Shown: positions 28,801 to 37,114 of the stretch, piece by piece
How positions within the stretch are numbered: position 1 is the first letter of the stretch
How the letters are laid out: each line of letters starts with the position of its first letter
Source of the DNA: Gellertiella hungarica
GTDB taxonomy: Bacteria; Pseudomonadota; Alphaproteobacteria; Rhizobiales; Rhizobiaceae
DNA: 64,000 bases
Assembly: GCF_014197145.1 (NCBI RefSeq)
Contig: NZ_JACIEZ010000011.1
Coordinates: 1 to 64,000, forward strand
Reading direction: 5' to 3'
The notes under the pieces: generated by a model
The model's database searches: none
What the model saw: only the letters and a program-made list of their open reading frames with translations
Told to the model about the DNA's origin: nothing
Translations under genes and position numbers: made by a program

Positions 28801-29357
28801 ATGCCTATTCGGCCACGCTCGCCAAGATGCGCGTGCAGACGTTTGCCGATTTCTCCGCGGCGGTGAAGCAGGGCGCATCGTCCGGCCGCCTTGCCGGCAC
28901 GGTGACCTCCCGGCAGGAGCGCAAGACCCGCACCGGCAACAAGATGGGCATCGTCACCTTCTCCGACAGCTCCGGCCAGTTCGAGGCGGTGCTCTTCTCC
29001 GAAGGGCTGAACCAGTATCGCGACCTGCTCGAGCCCGGCAAGTCGCTCGTCATCACCGTGCAGGCGGACGAACGGCCCGAGGGCATCGGCCTGCGCATCC
29101 AGACCGCGCAGTCGCTCGAGGAAAAATCCGTCCAGATGCAGAAGGCCCTGCGCGTCTTCGTGCGCGACAGCGGCCCGTTGAAGGCGGTCGCCTCGCACCT
29201 CAATGCCAAGGGTGACGGTCTGGTCTCCTTCATCGTCATCAAGGAGGATGGCCGGCGGGAGATCGAGGTGGAACTGTCGGAGAAGTACCGGATCAGTCCG
29301 GAGATTGCGGCGGCCATGCGGACGGCTCCCGGCGTGATCGACGTGGAACTCGTCTAA
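25851..29357 (+). CDS. dnaE: DNA polymerase III alpha subunit
   Basis: DnaE is the replicative polymerase. The 1168-residue protein starts with a PHP domain (HLRVHSAYSLLEGALPLKKI region), followed by the C-family catalytic core. The catalytic aspartates are Asp431 and Asp433 in MPDFDIDFCQDRREEVI. A helix-hairpin-helix region and an OB domain follow near residues 850-1080. Length fits DnaE1; the error-prone DnaE2 is about 1080 residues and travels with imuA/imuB, which are absent here. ATG at 25851 follows a weak GAGAG site; an in-frame TTG at 25797 is less likely. Confidence 0.96.
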   Translation: MAEISSSGEGNGAGAPQAPKFIHLRVHSAYSLLEGALPLKKILAKAVADNQPAIAITDTNNLFVALEFAEKATGDGIQPIIGCQLSVDMEDGLDIERRGSQAHLAKMASLVLLAATAEGYERLVDLVSRAYLGGEGGDKPVHIKLSWLDEYGTEGLIALTGASSGPVDGLLKEGHASSAEQRLLRLKALFGDRLYVELQRQARYDRKHERRMLELAYRHDLPIVATNEAFFPTVDDYDAHDALMAVAHGAIVSDDSRFRLTPDHYLKSQEAMAKLFADLPEAIDNTIEIARRCSFVLKTRKPILPRFTGATDDPEEAERAESAELRRQAVEGLEERMARLGIAEGYTEQDYRDRLEFELSVIERMKFPGYFLIVSDFIKWAKQHDIPVGPGRGSGAGSLVAYALTITDVDPLRFSLLFERFLNPERVSMPDFDIDFCQDRREEVIRYVQQKYGRDQVAQIITFGSLQARAALRDVGRVLEMPYGQVDKICKLVPNNPANPTPLYKAIEEEPKLREEAEKEPVVARLLDIAQKIEGLYRHASTHAAGIVIGDRPLSKLVPMYRDPRSDMPVTQFNMKWVEQAGLVKFDFLGLKTLTVIKTAVDFIRKRGIEVDIPSVPLDDKKTYEMLSRGETVGVFQVESVGMRKALIGMRPDRIEDVIALVALYRPGPMENIPVYNARKHGEEEIESIHPMIDHLLAETQGVIVYQEQVMQIAQVLSGYSLGEADLLRRAMGKKIKEEMDKQRARFVEGAMKNGVSKAQADNIFDLLAKFANYGFNKSHAAAYAIVSYHTAFLKAHYPVEFLAASMTLDMSNTDKINDFRQDAKRLGITVIPPSVQTSFRHFETGENRIYYSLAAIKGVGESAVDHIVAVRGDKPFASIEDFCLRIDPKQINRRVFESLISAGAFDCFGIDRAVLIAGLDRIIGYAQRAQENKVSGQSDMFGAGAATGPEKITFPQTTPWLPSEKLHREYQVLGFYLSAHPLDAYSATLAKMRVQTFADFSAAVKQGASSGRLAGTVTSRQERKTRTGNKMGIVTFSDSSGQFEAVLFSEGLNQYRDLLEPGKSLVITVQADERPEGIGLRIQTAQSLEEKSVQMQKALRVFVRDSGPLKAVASHLNAKGDGLVSFIVIKEDGRREIEVELSEKYRISPEIAAAMRTAPGVIDVELV

Positions 29358-29363
29358 TATTGA

Positions 29364-29398
29364 GAAGGGGCTGAAACAGATTCTGTTTCAGCCCCTTC
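29364..29398. terminator. long hairpin between convergent dnaE and L,D-transpeptidase genes
   Basis: GAAGGGGCTGAAACAG (29364-29379) and its exact complement (29383-29398) form a 16-bp stem with a 3-base loop. It stands 7 bases after the dnaE stop and before the 3' end of the convergent gene. No strong T-run follows on either strand, but position and stability favour a bidirectional terminator. Confidence 0.7.
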
Positions 29399-29448
29399 CG
29401 CCGGTTTCCGGACTCTGTTTTCGAACGCGTTGAATCGGTTTGTGAAGG

Positions 29449-30675
29449 TCAGCCTCCGCTCTTCGGCGGATGGGTCAGCGTGATGAAATCGGTGCCTTCG
29501 GTGCCGGTCTCCTGACCAAGCCCGCCGTCCGTGATGGTGATGAGGCTTCCGGCAGTCAGTTCCGCCTCGATGCGTTCGCGCACGGCATCCGGAATGCGGA
29601 TCCGGTTCATCGTCTCCTGCAGGGAGAGGGCATCGCTGGCAATGCCGAGCCTCTTCCGCGTCGCCGCAGAAAGACCATCCGGAACGGTCATCCCGTACCA
29701 TTCGGCTGCGCCGGTGGCGGCATTCATGTCGCGAAGCTGCATCACATGGGTGCCGAGCGCCACTTCAGGTTCCGCGATCACAACGGGGGCGTCGAAGAGC
29801 GGCTTGAAGTTGCGGCGAACGTAGATCTGCCCTTCCGGCGGGCGCTCCTTGCCCGCTGCCTTGAAGATGGCGTCGACGACCTCTTCCGTCAGAACATTGC
29901 CCTTCACGGGCATATCCCGGGTAAGCTTGAAGGCATTGATCGCCGCAATGGTATTGCGGCCCAGCCTGCCGTCCGGCTCACCGGCGCTGAAGCCCAGGCC
30001 GTTGAGGGCGGCCTGCACATCCTTGATGGTTTCGGAAAGACCGCGGCGGGTGACGAGAATGCGCAGTGCCTTGTCTTCATCCTGCTTGGCCTCCCGAGGC
30101 GGAGCGATGGAGGCTTCGTTCAGGGCAACTTCGGTGGGCTTCAGAAAATCGGAGATCGGGCTCAGCCGCAGCTCGGCATCCGAGAGAAGCGTGTCGCCTC
30201 CGGATGGCCTTTCGGGCTTGAAGAGAAAGGGATGCAGAAGCGCCTGTGGCACCAGCGCCTCGTCGGCGATGATGACCGGGACGCCCATGTCCGTCATGCC
30301 GTAAAGTTCCTTTGCAAAGCCATGGGGCAGGCGCACGCAGCCGTGGGATGCCGGTCGCCGCGGTACGGACTTCGATTCATGGAGCGCCACGCCGGACCAC
30401 GTGATCCGCTGCATGAAGGGCATCGGGGCGGAATCATAGAGATTGGATTCGTGGTACTTCTTCTTCTCGATGACCGTGAAGATACCGGTCGGGGTGGAAT
30501 GCCCGGGCTTTCCCGTGGAAACATTCGACGTGGCAACCACCTTGTCGCCGTCATAGACGGCAAGGCTCTGATTGTCCCTCGAGACGACGATCGCCAGTGC
30601 TCTGGATGAGCCGGCATGGGCAGGCGCGGTGAGAAGCAGGGCCGTTCCCAGGCCCACCACAAGGCGATACAACAT
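29449..30675 (-). CDS. L,D-transpeptidase with peptidoglycan-binding domain
   Basis: This exported YkuD-family enzyme makes 3-3 peptidoglycan cross-links or attaches proteins to the wall. The 408-residue protein has a signal peptide (cleavage near APAHA-G22). The catalytic YkuD domain at about 25-140 shows HES (99-101) and SHGCVRLP with nucleophile Cys113. A PG_binding_1-like repeat follows near residues 215-275, and the C-terminal 100 residues are unassigned. It is monocistronic. L,D-transpeptidases are abundant in rhizobia, which grow from the pole. Confidence 0.92.
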   Translation of the reverse strand: MLYRLVVGLGTALLLTAPAHAGSSRALAIVVSRDNQSLAVYDGDKVVATSNVSTGKPGHSTPTGIFTVIEKKKYHESNLYDSAPMPFMQRITWSGVALHESKSVPRRPASHGCVRLPHGFAKELYGMTDMGVPVIIADEALVPQALLHPFLFKPERPSGGDTLLSDAELRLSPISDFLKPTEVALNEASIAPPREAKQDEDKALRILVTRRGLSETIKDVQAALNGLGFSAGEPDGRLGRNTIAAINAFKLTRDMPVKGNVLTEEVVDAIFKAAGKERPPEGQIYVRRNFKPLFDAPVVIAEPEVALGTHVMQLRDMNAATGAAEWYGMTVPDGLSAATRKRLGIASDALSLQETMNRIRIPDAVRERIEAELTAGSLITITDGGLGQETGTEGTDFITLTHPPKSGG

Positions 30676-30874
30676 TCACAACCGTCCAACGCAGAACAAA
30701 AAGACGACCAGGGGATGCAAAAGGCGCGACGGCGCCGATTTCCTCCCGTTATTGTACTGAACTGTTACAGACGATTGTTAAGAATGACTTCCCGTACAGG
30801 TGGCAATACCGCAGCAGGAGGGGGATCCGGGGCGGGAATTCTTCGCTACAGGGTTAACGAACGGTTGCACTGGT

Positions 30875-32182
30875 TCAGGTGGGCTTCGGTGGTTCCTTGC
30901 GGCGCAGGGTGCCGAAGGTGTAGCCGGTCTCGACGGTTCCCTTTCCGAACTTCTCCCGGATCTTGTCCATGGCCGCCTCTGCGGCGGCCCGCCTTCCGGC
31001 ATCGGGATCGACGAGATCGGGCGGGTCGGCGCGGTCCGGTTCCGACAGGTCGCTCACCCCTATCCCGATCAGACGGAAACGGGTTCCATCCATCTCCTTC
31101 TCCAGCAGGGAACGTCCGATGCGGAAAATCCGGTCCGCAAGCTGGGTCGGATCTTCGAGGCGCCGGTTTCGGGTGCGGCTCTTGAAGTCTGCGGTCTTGA
31201 GCTTGAGCACGACGGTCTGTCCTGACGTGCCGGTTTTCTTCAGCCGCCAGGAAACTTTCTCCGAGAGGCTCCGAAGGATCGGGACGAGGTCTTCCTCCCT
31301 CCAGAGGTCCTCGAAGAAGGTCGTTTCCGCCGACACGCTCTTGGCTTCTTCGTTCGGATGGACCGTGCGCTCGTCGATGCCGCGCGAGAGGCGCGAGAGC
31401 CGCTGGCCGATCGTGCCATAGCGACGCATCAGGTCCGTCTCGTCCATCACCTGAAGCTGGCCGACGGTGGTGATGCCATCCCTTGCAAGGGTTTCGGCGA
31501 AAGCCTTGCCGACCCCCCAGATGGTGGTCACCGGCCGTGGCTTCAGGAACTCCACCGCCTCGGCCTCGCCGATGACGGAAAAGCCTCGGGGCTTGTTCAG
31601 ATCGGAAGCCACCTTTGCCAGGAACTTGCAGTAGGAGAGGCCGATGGAGACCGTGATTCCGATCTCCTGCTCCACGCGCCGGGCGAAGCGGGCAAGGACA
31701 CGCGCAGGCGTATCATGGTGAAGGCGCTCCGTGCCCTTGAGCTCCAGAAAGGCCTCATCGATGGACAGCGGCTGCACGAGGGGCGTCAGCTCCTGCATCA
31801 TCGCCCGCACCTGCTTGCCCACGCGGGCATATTTCTCCATGTCGGGCCTGATGACCACCGCGTCCGGACAGGCTTCCAGCGCCTTGAACATCGGCATGGC
31901 CGAGCGCACGCCGTGGATGCGCGCGATATAGCAGCACGTGGAGACGACACCGCGCTTGCCGCCGCCGACGATCACGGGCTTGTCGAGGAGATCCGGATTG
32001 TCCCGCTTCTCGACCGAGGCGTAGAAGGCGTCGCAATCGATGTGGGCGACGGTCAGCCGATCGATCTCCGCATGGCGGACCAGACGCGGGCTGCCACAGG
32101 CCCGGCAACGGCGATCCGCGTGCCGGGCAGGCTTCAGGCAGTCGCGGCAAAAGCCGGGGAGGTCGTTCGAAGCGAGCGTCAT
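30875..32182 (-). CDS. dinB: DNA polymerase IV with N-terminal zinc-ribbon
   Basis: DinB is a Y-family polymerase for translesion synthesis. The 435-residue protein shows the catalytic acids Asp49 and Asp51 ([12 protein letters not shown]) and Asp142-Glu143 (SIDEAFLE), then finger, palm and little-finger domains. The first 35 residues add a four-cysteine motif (Cys12, Cys15, Cys26, Cys29) like a zinc ribbon, not part of standard DinB. No beta-clamp motif was securely identified. A LexA box ends five bases before the ATG, and no ribosome site is seen, so the message may be leaderless. No alternative start keeps the zinc ribbon. Confidence 0.94.
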   Translation of the reverse strand: MTLASNDLPGFCRDCLKPARHADRRCRACGSPRLVRHAEIDRLTVAHIDCDAFYASVEKRDNPDLLDKPVIVGGGKRGVVSTCCYIARIHGVRSAMPMFKALEACPDAVVIRPDMEKYARVGKQVRAMMQELTPLVQPLSIDEAFLELKGTERLHHDTPARVLARFARRVEQEIGITVSIGLSYCKFLAKVASDLNKPRGFSVIGEAEAVEFLKPRPVTTIWGVGKAFAETLARDGITTVGQLQVMDETDLMRRYGTIGQRLSRLSRGIDERTVHPNEEAKSVSAETTFFEDLWREEDLVPILRSLSEKVSWRLKKTGTSGQTVVLKLKTADFKSRTRNRRLEDPTQLADRIFRIGRSLLEKEMDGTRFRLIGIGVSDLSEPDRADPPDLVDPDAGRRAAAEAAMDKIREKFGKGTVETGYTFGTLRRKEPPKPT

Positions 32183-32187
32183 GGCCG

Positions 32188-32202
32188 GAACATAAGTTGA
32201 AC
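32188..32202 (-). promoter_or_regulatory. LexA binding site (SOS box) of dinB
   Basis: The plus strand reads GAAC-ATAAGTT-GAAC, an exact alphaproteobacterial LexA box, adjacent to the dinB start at 32182. It places the polymerase in the SOS regulon. The site would cover the transcription start, and little room remains for a leader. Confidence 0.88.
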
Positions 32203-32282
32203 ATCGCCACGATAGCCAAGCGGAACTCTTCCGGCAATATGGCGTTACGCAGAAGCTGCGTGCAGTCCACCGCCGTTTTCGG

Positions 32283-32933
32283 TCAGACGGCCGAGGCGAT
32301 GAAGTGGGCCTTCAGCATCTCGCCGGCATGCGGCCAGTCGTTGGCGCGCCGCACATGGTCGGCGGGCTTGGGAGCCATGCGGTGGATGACGCTGTCCGGC
32401 ATCATGTGAATGAGAAGGCAGGTATCGACGTGCTCCCCGACGGAGTGGAGGTTGTGCGCCATGTCGTCGATGAAGCCGACCGGCAGCGTCCGCCCTGCGT
32501 GCAGCGCCTTCACCACGGGACCCTTCGGCGTTTCCGTGGCGATCATCGGGAAGCGCAGATGGAGCTGGTCGAGCAGCCGCCTGCGGGCTTCCGCAAAGCG
32601 GGGCGGCATGGCCGTGAGGAACACCACGTCCGCATCGCGCTCGAGCGCCTGGAGCGTGTCCACGGCCTCGGCAAAGGGCGTCTGCCAGCGCTCCTGATCC
32701 TCGAAGAAGGATTCGATCAGGCCGCTGACAACGCTGTCTTCGAGAGCAGCCTCGGTCTCAAGCGAGATGATGTTGCCGTGCAGCCGGTAGCTGCGGTGCA
32801 GGAGTTTGCTGCCGCGCGCTTCGAGATAGGCTTCGAACGGTTTCAGGAATTCGAGAACGACATCATCCACGTCGCAAACGACGAGCGGTCTGTCCTTGAG
32901 GAGAACATGATCGAGTGTGGGAAAATCGAGCAT
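32283..32933 (-). CDS. HAD-like hydrolase of unknown substrate
   Basis: The 216-residue protein has [12 protein letters not shown] near the N terminus (Asp21 and Asp23), the HAD-superfamily nucleophile and acid pair. VVFLTAMP and [10 protein letters not shown] match the second and last HAD motifs in outline. The substrate cannot be read from sequence. The ATG overlaps the stop of the upstream DUF3572 gene by one base, so the two are co-translated. Confidence 0.8.
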   Translation of the reverse strand: MLDFPTLDHVLLKDRPLVVCDVDDVVLEFLKPFEAYLEARGSKLLHRSYRLHGNIISLETEAALEDSVVSGLIESFFEDQERWQTPFAEAVDTLQALERDADVVFLTAMPPRFAEARRRLLDQLHLRFPMIATETPKGPVVKALHAGRTLPVGFIDDMAHNLHSVGEHVDTCLLIHMMPDSVIHRMAPKPADHVRRANDWPHAGEMLKAHFIASAV

Positions 32934-33232
32934 CAATATTGTCCGGAATCGAGGCCCGGGCCGGAGATCCGGTGCCAGGCGTCAGCTATCTGTTCGGGGG
33001 TGTAGCCACTCGCGGCAGCAAAGGCCACCAGCGTGGGCTCATGCTGCATGATGAAATCGAGGAGGCCGGCATGGAACCCGGGATCCGCCATGGCCGGTCT
33101 CAGGTCGTGAGGACCGAGTCCGGAAAGAGCCAGGAACCGCGACAGCATGTCCGGCTCATTCGCCAGCCATCCCAGAATGGCTACGGCCAATTCTGCGGGA
33201 TCGACCTTGTCTATTTTGAGACCGCTCTGCAT
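32933..33232 (-). CDS. DUF3572 family protein
   Basis: This 99-residue soluble helical protein has the family phrase AVAILGWLANEPDMLSRFLA and an end resembling HRISGPGLDSGQY. No function is known. It is divergent from divK and leads the short operon with the HAD protein. It has no signal peptide or membrane helix. Confidence 0.8.
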   Translation of the reverse strand: MQSGLKIDKVDPAELAVAILGWLANEPDMLSRFLALSGLGPHDLRPAMADPGFHAGLLDFIMQHEPTLVAFAAASGYTPEQIADAWHRISGPGLDSGQY

Positions 33233-33357
33233 TTCTTGATAACAATTACCTATTTCGAAACTAAATCGGGCTAGCGTCGCACTGGGGAAGTCGTGCGCTC
33301 ATCACCCTCAGGTGAAGCATGCCCTTGAAATGCCGGATCAAAAGGACAGCCGAGACG

Positions 33358-33729
33358 ATGCCGAAGCAGGTCATGATTGTAGAGGACAATGAGCTGAATA
33401 TGAAGCTCTTTCGCGACCTCATCGAAGCTTCCGGTTACGCGACCATACAGACCCGCAACGGTCTGGAAGCGCTGGACCTTGCCCGCAAGCACAAGCCCGA
33501 TCTCATCCTGATGGACATCCAGCTGCCGGAGGTATCCGGGCTTGATGTGACCAAATGGCTGAAGGAAGACCCGGAGCTGCATGTCATTCCCGTCATCGCC
33601 GTGACTGCGTTCGCCATGAAGGGCGACGAGGAGCGCATTCGGCAAGGCGGCTGCGAGGCCTATGTCTCGAAGCCGATCTCCGTGCCGAAATTCATTGAAA
33701 CCATCAAGACCTATCTTGGTGATGCTTGA
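33358..33729 (+). CDS. divK: single-domain response regulator DivK
   Basis: DivK controls the asymmetric division circuit in Alphaproteobacteria; phosphorylated DivK inhibits the CtrA pathway through DivL and CckA. The 123-residue receiver domain has Asp9-Asp10 region acids, phosphoacceptor Asp53 ([11 protein letters not shown]) and Lys105 (VSKPIS). It has no output domain. The ATG at 33358 ([18 protein letters not shown]) matches DivK starts; an in-frame ATG at 33319 adds 13 unlike residues. It is followed after 15 bases by pleD, the usual divK-pleD pair. Confidence 0.95.
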   Translation: MPKQVMIVEDNELNMKLFRDLIEASGYATIQTRNGLEALDLARKHKPDLILMDIQLPEVSGLDVTKWLKEDPELHVIPVIAVTAFAMKGDEERIRQGGCEAYVSKPISVPKFIETIKTYLGDA

Positions 33730-33744
33730 GACAGGAAGAGATGC

Positions 33745-35112
33745 ATGACTGCGCGTATCCTTGTCGTTGACGACATTCCCGCCAATGTCAAAGTGCTAGA
33801 GGCGCGGCTGATCGCCGAATATTTCGAAGTCCTGACCGCGAATGACGGTTTTCAGGCGCTGTCCATCTGCGACCGGACGCAGGTGGACCTCATCCTGCTC
33901 GACATCATGATGCCCGGCATGGACGGTTTCGAAGTCTGCGAGCGCCTGAAGGCGAATCCGCGCACGACGCACATCCCCGTTGTCATGGTCACCGCGCTCG
34001 ATCAGCCGTCCGACCGTGTGCGCGGCCTCAAGGCCGGCGCCGACGATTTTCTGACCAAGCCCGTCAACGACCTGCAGCTTGTTTCCCGGGTAAAGAGCCT
34101 GTTGCGCCTCAAGACGCTGAGCGACGAACTTCGTATCCGTGCCGGGTCCGACCATCCGATGGACGAACTGGCACGGCTGGGCGAGGGGCGCGTGGAAGAG
34201 GCTGCCCAGGTCCTGCTCGTCGATCCCCGCGCAAGCTCCCAGGAGCGCATCATCAAGGCGCTGAAGCCGGTTGCGGAAGTGACCGCCATGCCGGACCCGC
34301 AGGCCGACGTATTCGAGGCTGCGGACAACGTTTTCGACCTCGTGATCGTCAACGGCAATCTCGATGGCTACGACCCGCTGCGGCTTTGCTCGCAGCTGCG
34401 TTCGCTGGAAAGGACCCGCTTCATTCCGCTCTTGATCATCGCGGAGCAGGGCGAGGAAAACCTGATCATCCGGGCACTGGATCTCGGCGTGAACGATTAC
34501 ATCGTCCGCCCGCTCGATCCCAATGAGCTCGTGGCGCGCTGCGTGACCCAGATTCGCCGCAAGCGCTACAGCGACCGGCTGCGCAACAGCATGAAGAAGA
34601 GCTTCGAACTTGCGGTCACGGATCCGCTGACGAGGCTCAGCAACCGTCGGCATCTCGACAATCACCTGAAGATGCTGTTCAACCGCGCCGCCGCCCGTGG
34701 CCGGCCGCTGTCCGTCTGCATCACCGATATCGATCGCTTCAAGGCCGTGAACGACACCTACGGCCATGATGCCGGGGATGAGGTGCTGAAGGAATTCGCG
34801 AGCCGAATCCGAGCCAGTGTGCGCGGCGCCGATCTCGCCTGCCGCTATGGCGGGGAGGAATTCGTGGTGATCATGCCCGATACGCTGCCCGACGCGGCGA
34901 CTGCAATTGCAGAGCGGCTCCGCACCGCGATCGAAGGCCGCCCCTTCTCCCTGGGGACAGGCCAGCCCGCCATCAATCTGACAGCCTCGATGGGTATCGC
35001 CTCGAACCTCGCAGGCGCGGAAACGCCCGAGCAGCTGCTGAAGCAGGCTGACCAGGCCCTCTATACGGCAAAGCACAATGGCCGGAACCGGGTGGTGGCG
35101 ACCGCCGCCTGA
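33745..35112 (+). CDS. pleD: response regulator/diguanylate cyclase PleD
   Basis: PleD makes cyclic di-GMP at the differentiating pole. The 455-residue protein has two receiver domains and one GGDEF domain. Receiver 1 (residues 3-120) carries phosphoacceptor Asp53; receiver 2 (about 154-275) looks degenerate, as in Caulobacter PleD. The GGDEF domain has the active site GGEEF (369-373) and an inhibitory I-site RGAD (360-363), so product inhibition is expected. It follows divK in one operon. Confidence 0.96.
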   Translation: MTARILVVDDIPANVKVLEARLIAEYFEVLTANDGFQALSICDRTQVDLILLDIMMPGMDGFEVCERLKANPRTTHIPVVMVTALDQPSDRVRGLKAGADDFLTKPVNDLQLVSRVKSLLRLKTLSDELRIRAGSDHPMDELARLGEGRVEEAAQVLLVDPRASSQERIIKALKPVAEVTAMPDPQADVFEAADNVFDLVIVNGNLDGYDPLRLCSQLRSLERTRFIPLLIIAEQGEENLIIRALDLGVNDYIVRPLDPNELVARCVTQIRRKRYSDRLRNSMKKSFELAVTDPLTRLSNRRHLDNHLKMLFNRAAARGRPLSVCITDIDRFKAVNDTYGHDAGDEVLKEFASRIRASVRGADLACRYGGEEFVVIMPDTLPDAATAIAERLRTAIEGRPFSLGTGQPAINLTASMGIASNLAGAETPEQLLKQADQALYTAKHNGRNRVVATAA

Positions 35113-35177
35113 ACCGGTACATCATCCTCTGCCCTGCCTATCGATATCCGGCTATCGTTTGGGGCAGGGGACCGGTT
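35112..35177 (+). repeat. long inverted repeat at the end of pleD
   Basis: AACCGGT (35112-35118) pairs with ACCGGTT (35171-35177). Inside it, TCCTCTGCCC (35125-35134) pairs with GGGCAGGGGA (35162-35171) with one G-U pair; the two helices share base 35171. The structure begins on the last base of the pleD stop. No T-run follows, so it might be a processed or Rho-associated 3' end, not a classic terminator. Confidence 0.5.
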
Positions 35178-35398
35178 TCCGGCAGAACATGGCATTTGCC
35201 TGTTTCGTGAGCAAAAGCACGTAAAATTCGTTTAAAAATTAACTTTCGGTAATGTTTTGGCTCTGAATCACCATTATCAATTTCGGAATTTAACCATATA
35301 CACAACGAAATCACGCGCTGCGTTAAGAAATAGTTGATTTTGATCCAGATTCGCGCAAGCTTCTGTCAAGACGAAACAAGCCTTCGGGCTAGTGCTAC
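35178..35398 (+). other. AT-rich region between pleD and the sRNA candidate
   Basis: This 220-base stretch is notably AT-rich for this genome (TTTAAAAATTAAC, TTAAGAAATAG). No protein gene is visible. It may contain the promoter of the following sRNA; CAAGAC-N16-CTAGTG just before it starts is one weak candidate. Confidence 0.4.
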
Positions 35399-35546
35399 CC
35401 CATGATGCTCAGGTCCGCCGCATCTCCTGGATCGTGGGGTCGGCCGACTGGCAAGCTGTCAAAAGCGGTTCCTCGTGCCGTATGCGAGCTGGTCGGCCCC
35501 CAATTCAAACGCCGCGTCTTCCGCAAGGAAGCGCGGCGTTTTCGTT
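35399..35546 (+). ncRNA. candidate sRNA between pleD and rpmG
   Basis: A structured segment ends in an excellent intrinsic terminator. GGGGTCGGCC (35436-35445) pairs along all ten positions (two G-U) with GGTCGGCCCC (35491-35500), enclosing a 45-base domain. The terminator follows within 8 bases. Neither the pleD end nor the convergent rpmG needs this terminator, which points to a separate small transcript. Frames across it have no protein character. The 5' end is estimated from a weak promoter. I do not recognise the family. Confidence 0.5.
35508..35544 (+). terminator. intrinsic terminator of the sRNA candidate
   Basis: AACGCCGCG (35508-35516) pairs with CGCGGCGTT (35532-35540), continued by CTTCC/GGAAG around a GCAA tetraloop. 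The stem is 14 bp with one unpaired T, and TTCGTTT follows. Confidence 0.8.
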
Positions 35547-35610
35547 TGCCCGCCTGGGCCCCTTATCTCTTTCACTGTTGGCTATGTATTGCGCCGGCTG
35601 CCGGCCATAA

Positions 35611-35637
35611 AAAAAGCGCCCCGGAGGGCGCCCCTTT
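35611..35637 (-). terminator. intrinsic terminator of rpmG
   Basis: GCGCCC-CGGA-GGGCGC (35616-35631) is flanked by A-rich sequence on the left, giving a T-run on the minus strand after the hairpin. It lies 20 bases past the rpmG stop codon. Confidence 0.85.
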
Positions 35638-35657
35638 TGAAGCCATGATCAAGCAGA

Positions 35658-35825
35658 TTACTTGATCTTGGTTTCCTTGAACTCGACATGCTTCTTGACG
35701 ACCGGATCGTACTTCGTCTTGGTCATCTTTTCGGTCATGGTACGGCTGTTCTTGGTGGTGACGTAGAAGAAGCCGGTGTCAGCGGTGGACAGCAGCTTGA
35801 TCTTGATGGTGGTGGCCTTTGCCAT
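35658..35825 (-). CDS. rpmG: 50S ribosomal protein L33
   Basis: The 55-residue product begins [20 protein letters not shown] and ends with [11 protein letters not shown], the standard L33 of the large subunit. It has no CxxC zinc motifs, so it is the zinc-independent (C-minus) form. It was read directly from the minus strand. It is well separated from the MFS gene and has its own terminator. Confidence 0.96.
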   Translation of the reverse strand: MAKATTIKIKLLSTADTGFFYVTTKNSRTMTEKMTKTKYDPVVKKHVEFKETKIK

Positions 35826-35919
35826 GGTCGTCCTGCCTTTGCAAAAAAATGAAGCCGTGGACGGCCATATGGAGCCCGCGGCGAAACTTGGCGCGAAACT
35901 ACAAATCGCGCCCGAAAAG

Positions 35920-37104
35920 TCAAGCCCGTTTTGGGCGGAACGCCAGTCTTACGCCGGTAAAGACGACATAGAGACCGAAGAAAAGGGCAATCGCCCAGGC
36001 GAAGCCGTCATTTCCGGTCGCGTCGATGGCGGTACCGATTATCTGCGGGCCGGCCACCGTGCCCACCGCGTAGCAGAAGACGAAAGCGGCATTGGCTGCC
36101 GCCAGATCCGCGCCCTGGAGCTGGGAACCCAGATGGGACAGCCCCACCGTGTAGAGCCCGGCGATGCTGCCGCCCCAGAACAGCAGGATGATGGAGAGAA
36201 GCCGCCAGTCGTCCAGGAAAGTCGGCATCAGCAGGGCGCCGGCCAGACCGATCAGCGCCATGATGGTGAGCAGGATTCTCCGGTCGGAAACCCTGTCCGA
36301 GATCATCCCGATGGGGATCTGGAACAGCACATTGCCCACGGCCATGACCGTCAGCAGGGTGCCGGCCTGCGATTCGGTGAAGCCCGCACGGGTTGCGTAG
36401 ACGGGGAACATGGATAGCCCGCCTGCCTCCACGGCCCCGAAGATGAAGACCGCAGCGGTGGCGGTGGGAACGATGAAGATATAGCGCCAGAAGTTCATTT
36501 CCGGTCCCTCGTTCAGGACCGGGCTTTCATGGCGTGCGACATAGATCGGGATTGCCGCCAGCAGGATGGCCGTGGCCCCCACGAGGAAGGGCATGATTCC
36601 GACGCTGCCGAGCTGCGAGAAGATGGCCGCACCCGCGCCGAAGCCCAGCGACAGGACGGTGGCATAGATGCCGAGCACAAGCCCGCGCCGGTGGGGCGGG
36701 GAGGCTACGTTGATCCAGAACTCCGACAGGATGAACAGAGCCGTGGTGGCGCCATGGAAGACGACGCGCAGGGGAAACCACATCCAGAACGGTTCGGCGA
36801 AATAGAAGCCCATTGCGCTCACGGCGGAAAGCACCACGGAGAAGATCATCGTCGGTGCAACGCCATAGCGATGGGCGGCCCGCGTCGTCAGCGGCGCGGC
36901 GATCATGGCTGCAACCCCCGCCATGGCCGAATTGAGCCCGATGAGCGTCGAGGAAATGCCCCGATTCTCCAGAATGATGCTCAGCAGCGGCAGGCCGAGC
37001 CCTATCGCGATCCCCACTGCAGATATCGAAGAGATCGCCGCGATGAGCGAAGGCCAGTGGATCTCTTCAGCGGGATCGGCCGACCCGCGCGTCGGTTCTG
37101 TCAT
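35920..37104 (-). CDS. MFS transporter, substrate unknown
   Basis: The 394-residue inner-membrane protein has 12 predicted helices in two halves. The loop 2-3 motif is weak (TTRAAHRYG), while [11 protein letters not shown] after helix 8 is clear. It resembles the YcaD-like group of major facilitator proteins, usually assigned to small-molecule efflux or uptake without a known substrate. It starts 10 bases after the stop of the NUDIX gene and follows it on the same strand, so both may share a transcript. Confidence 0.88.
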   Translation of the reverse strand: MTEPTRGSADPAEEIHWPSLIAAISSISAVGIAIGLGLPLLSIILENRGISSTLIGLNSAMAGVAAMIAAPLTTRAAHRYGVAPTMIFSVVLSAVSAMGFYFAEPFWMWFPLRVVFHGATTALFILSEFWINVASPPHRRGLVLGIYATVLSLGFGAGAAIFSQLGSVGIMPFLVGATAILLAAIPIYVARHESPVLNEGPEMNFWRYIFIVPTATAAVFIFGAVEAGGLSMFPVYATRAGFTESQAGTLLTVMAVGNVLFQIPIGMISDRVSDRRILLTIMALIGLAGALLMPTFLDDWRLLSIILLFWGGSIAGLYTVGLSHLGSQLQGADLAAANAAFVFCYAVGTVAGPQIIGTAIDATGNDGFAWAIALFFGLYVVFTGVRLAFRPKRA

Positions 37105-37114
37105 GCATCATTCC

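Noticed and set aside
30694-30708. GAAC-N7-CGAC resembling a LexA box upstream of the L,D-transpeptidase gene
   Set aside because: The second half-site is mismatched and the neighbouring gene is not a known SOS target.
35231-35243. TTTAAAAATTAAC as a CtrA box
   Set aside because: The half-sites are separated by three bases and not seven.
35735-35923. 62-codon minus-strand frame over rpmG
   Set aside because: It is a shadow of the certain rpmG gene at 35658-35825 in another frame.
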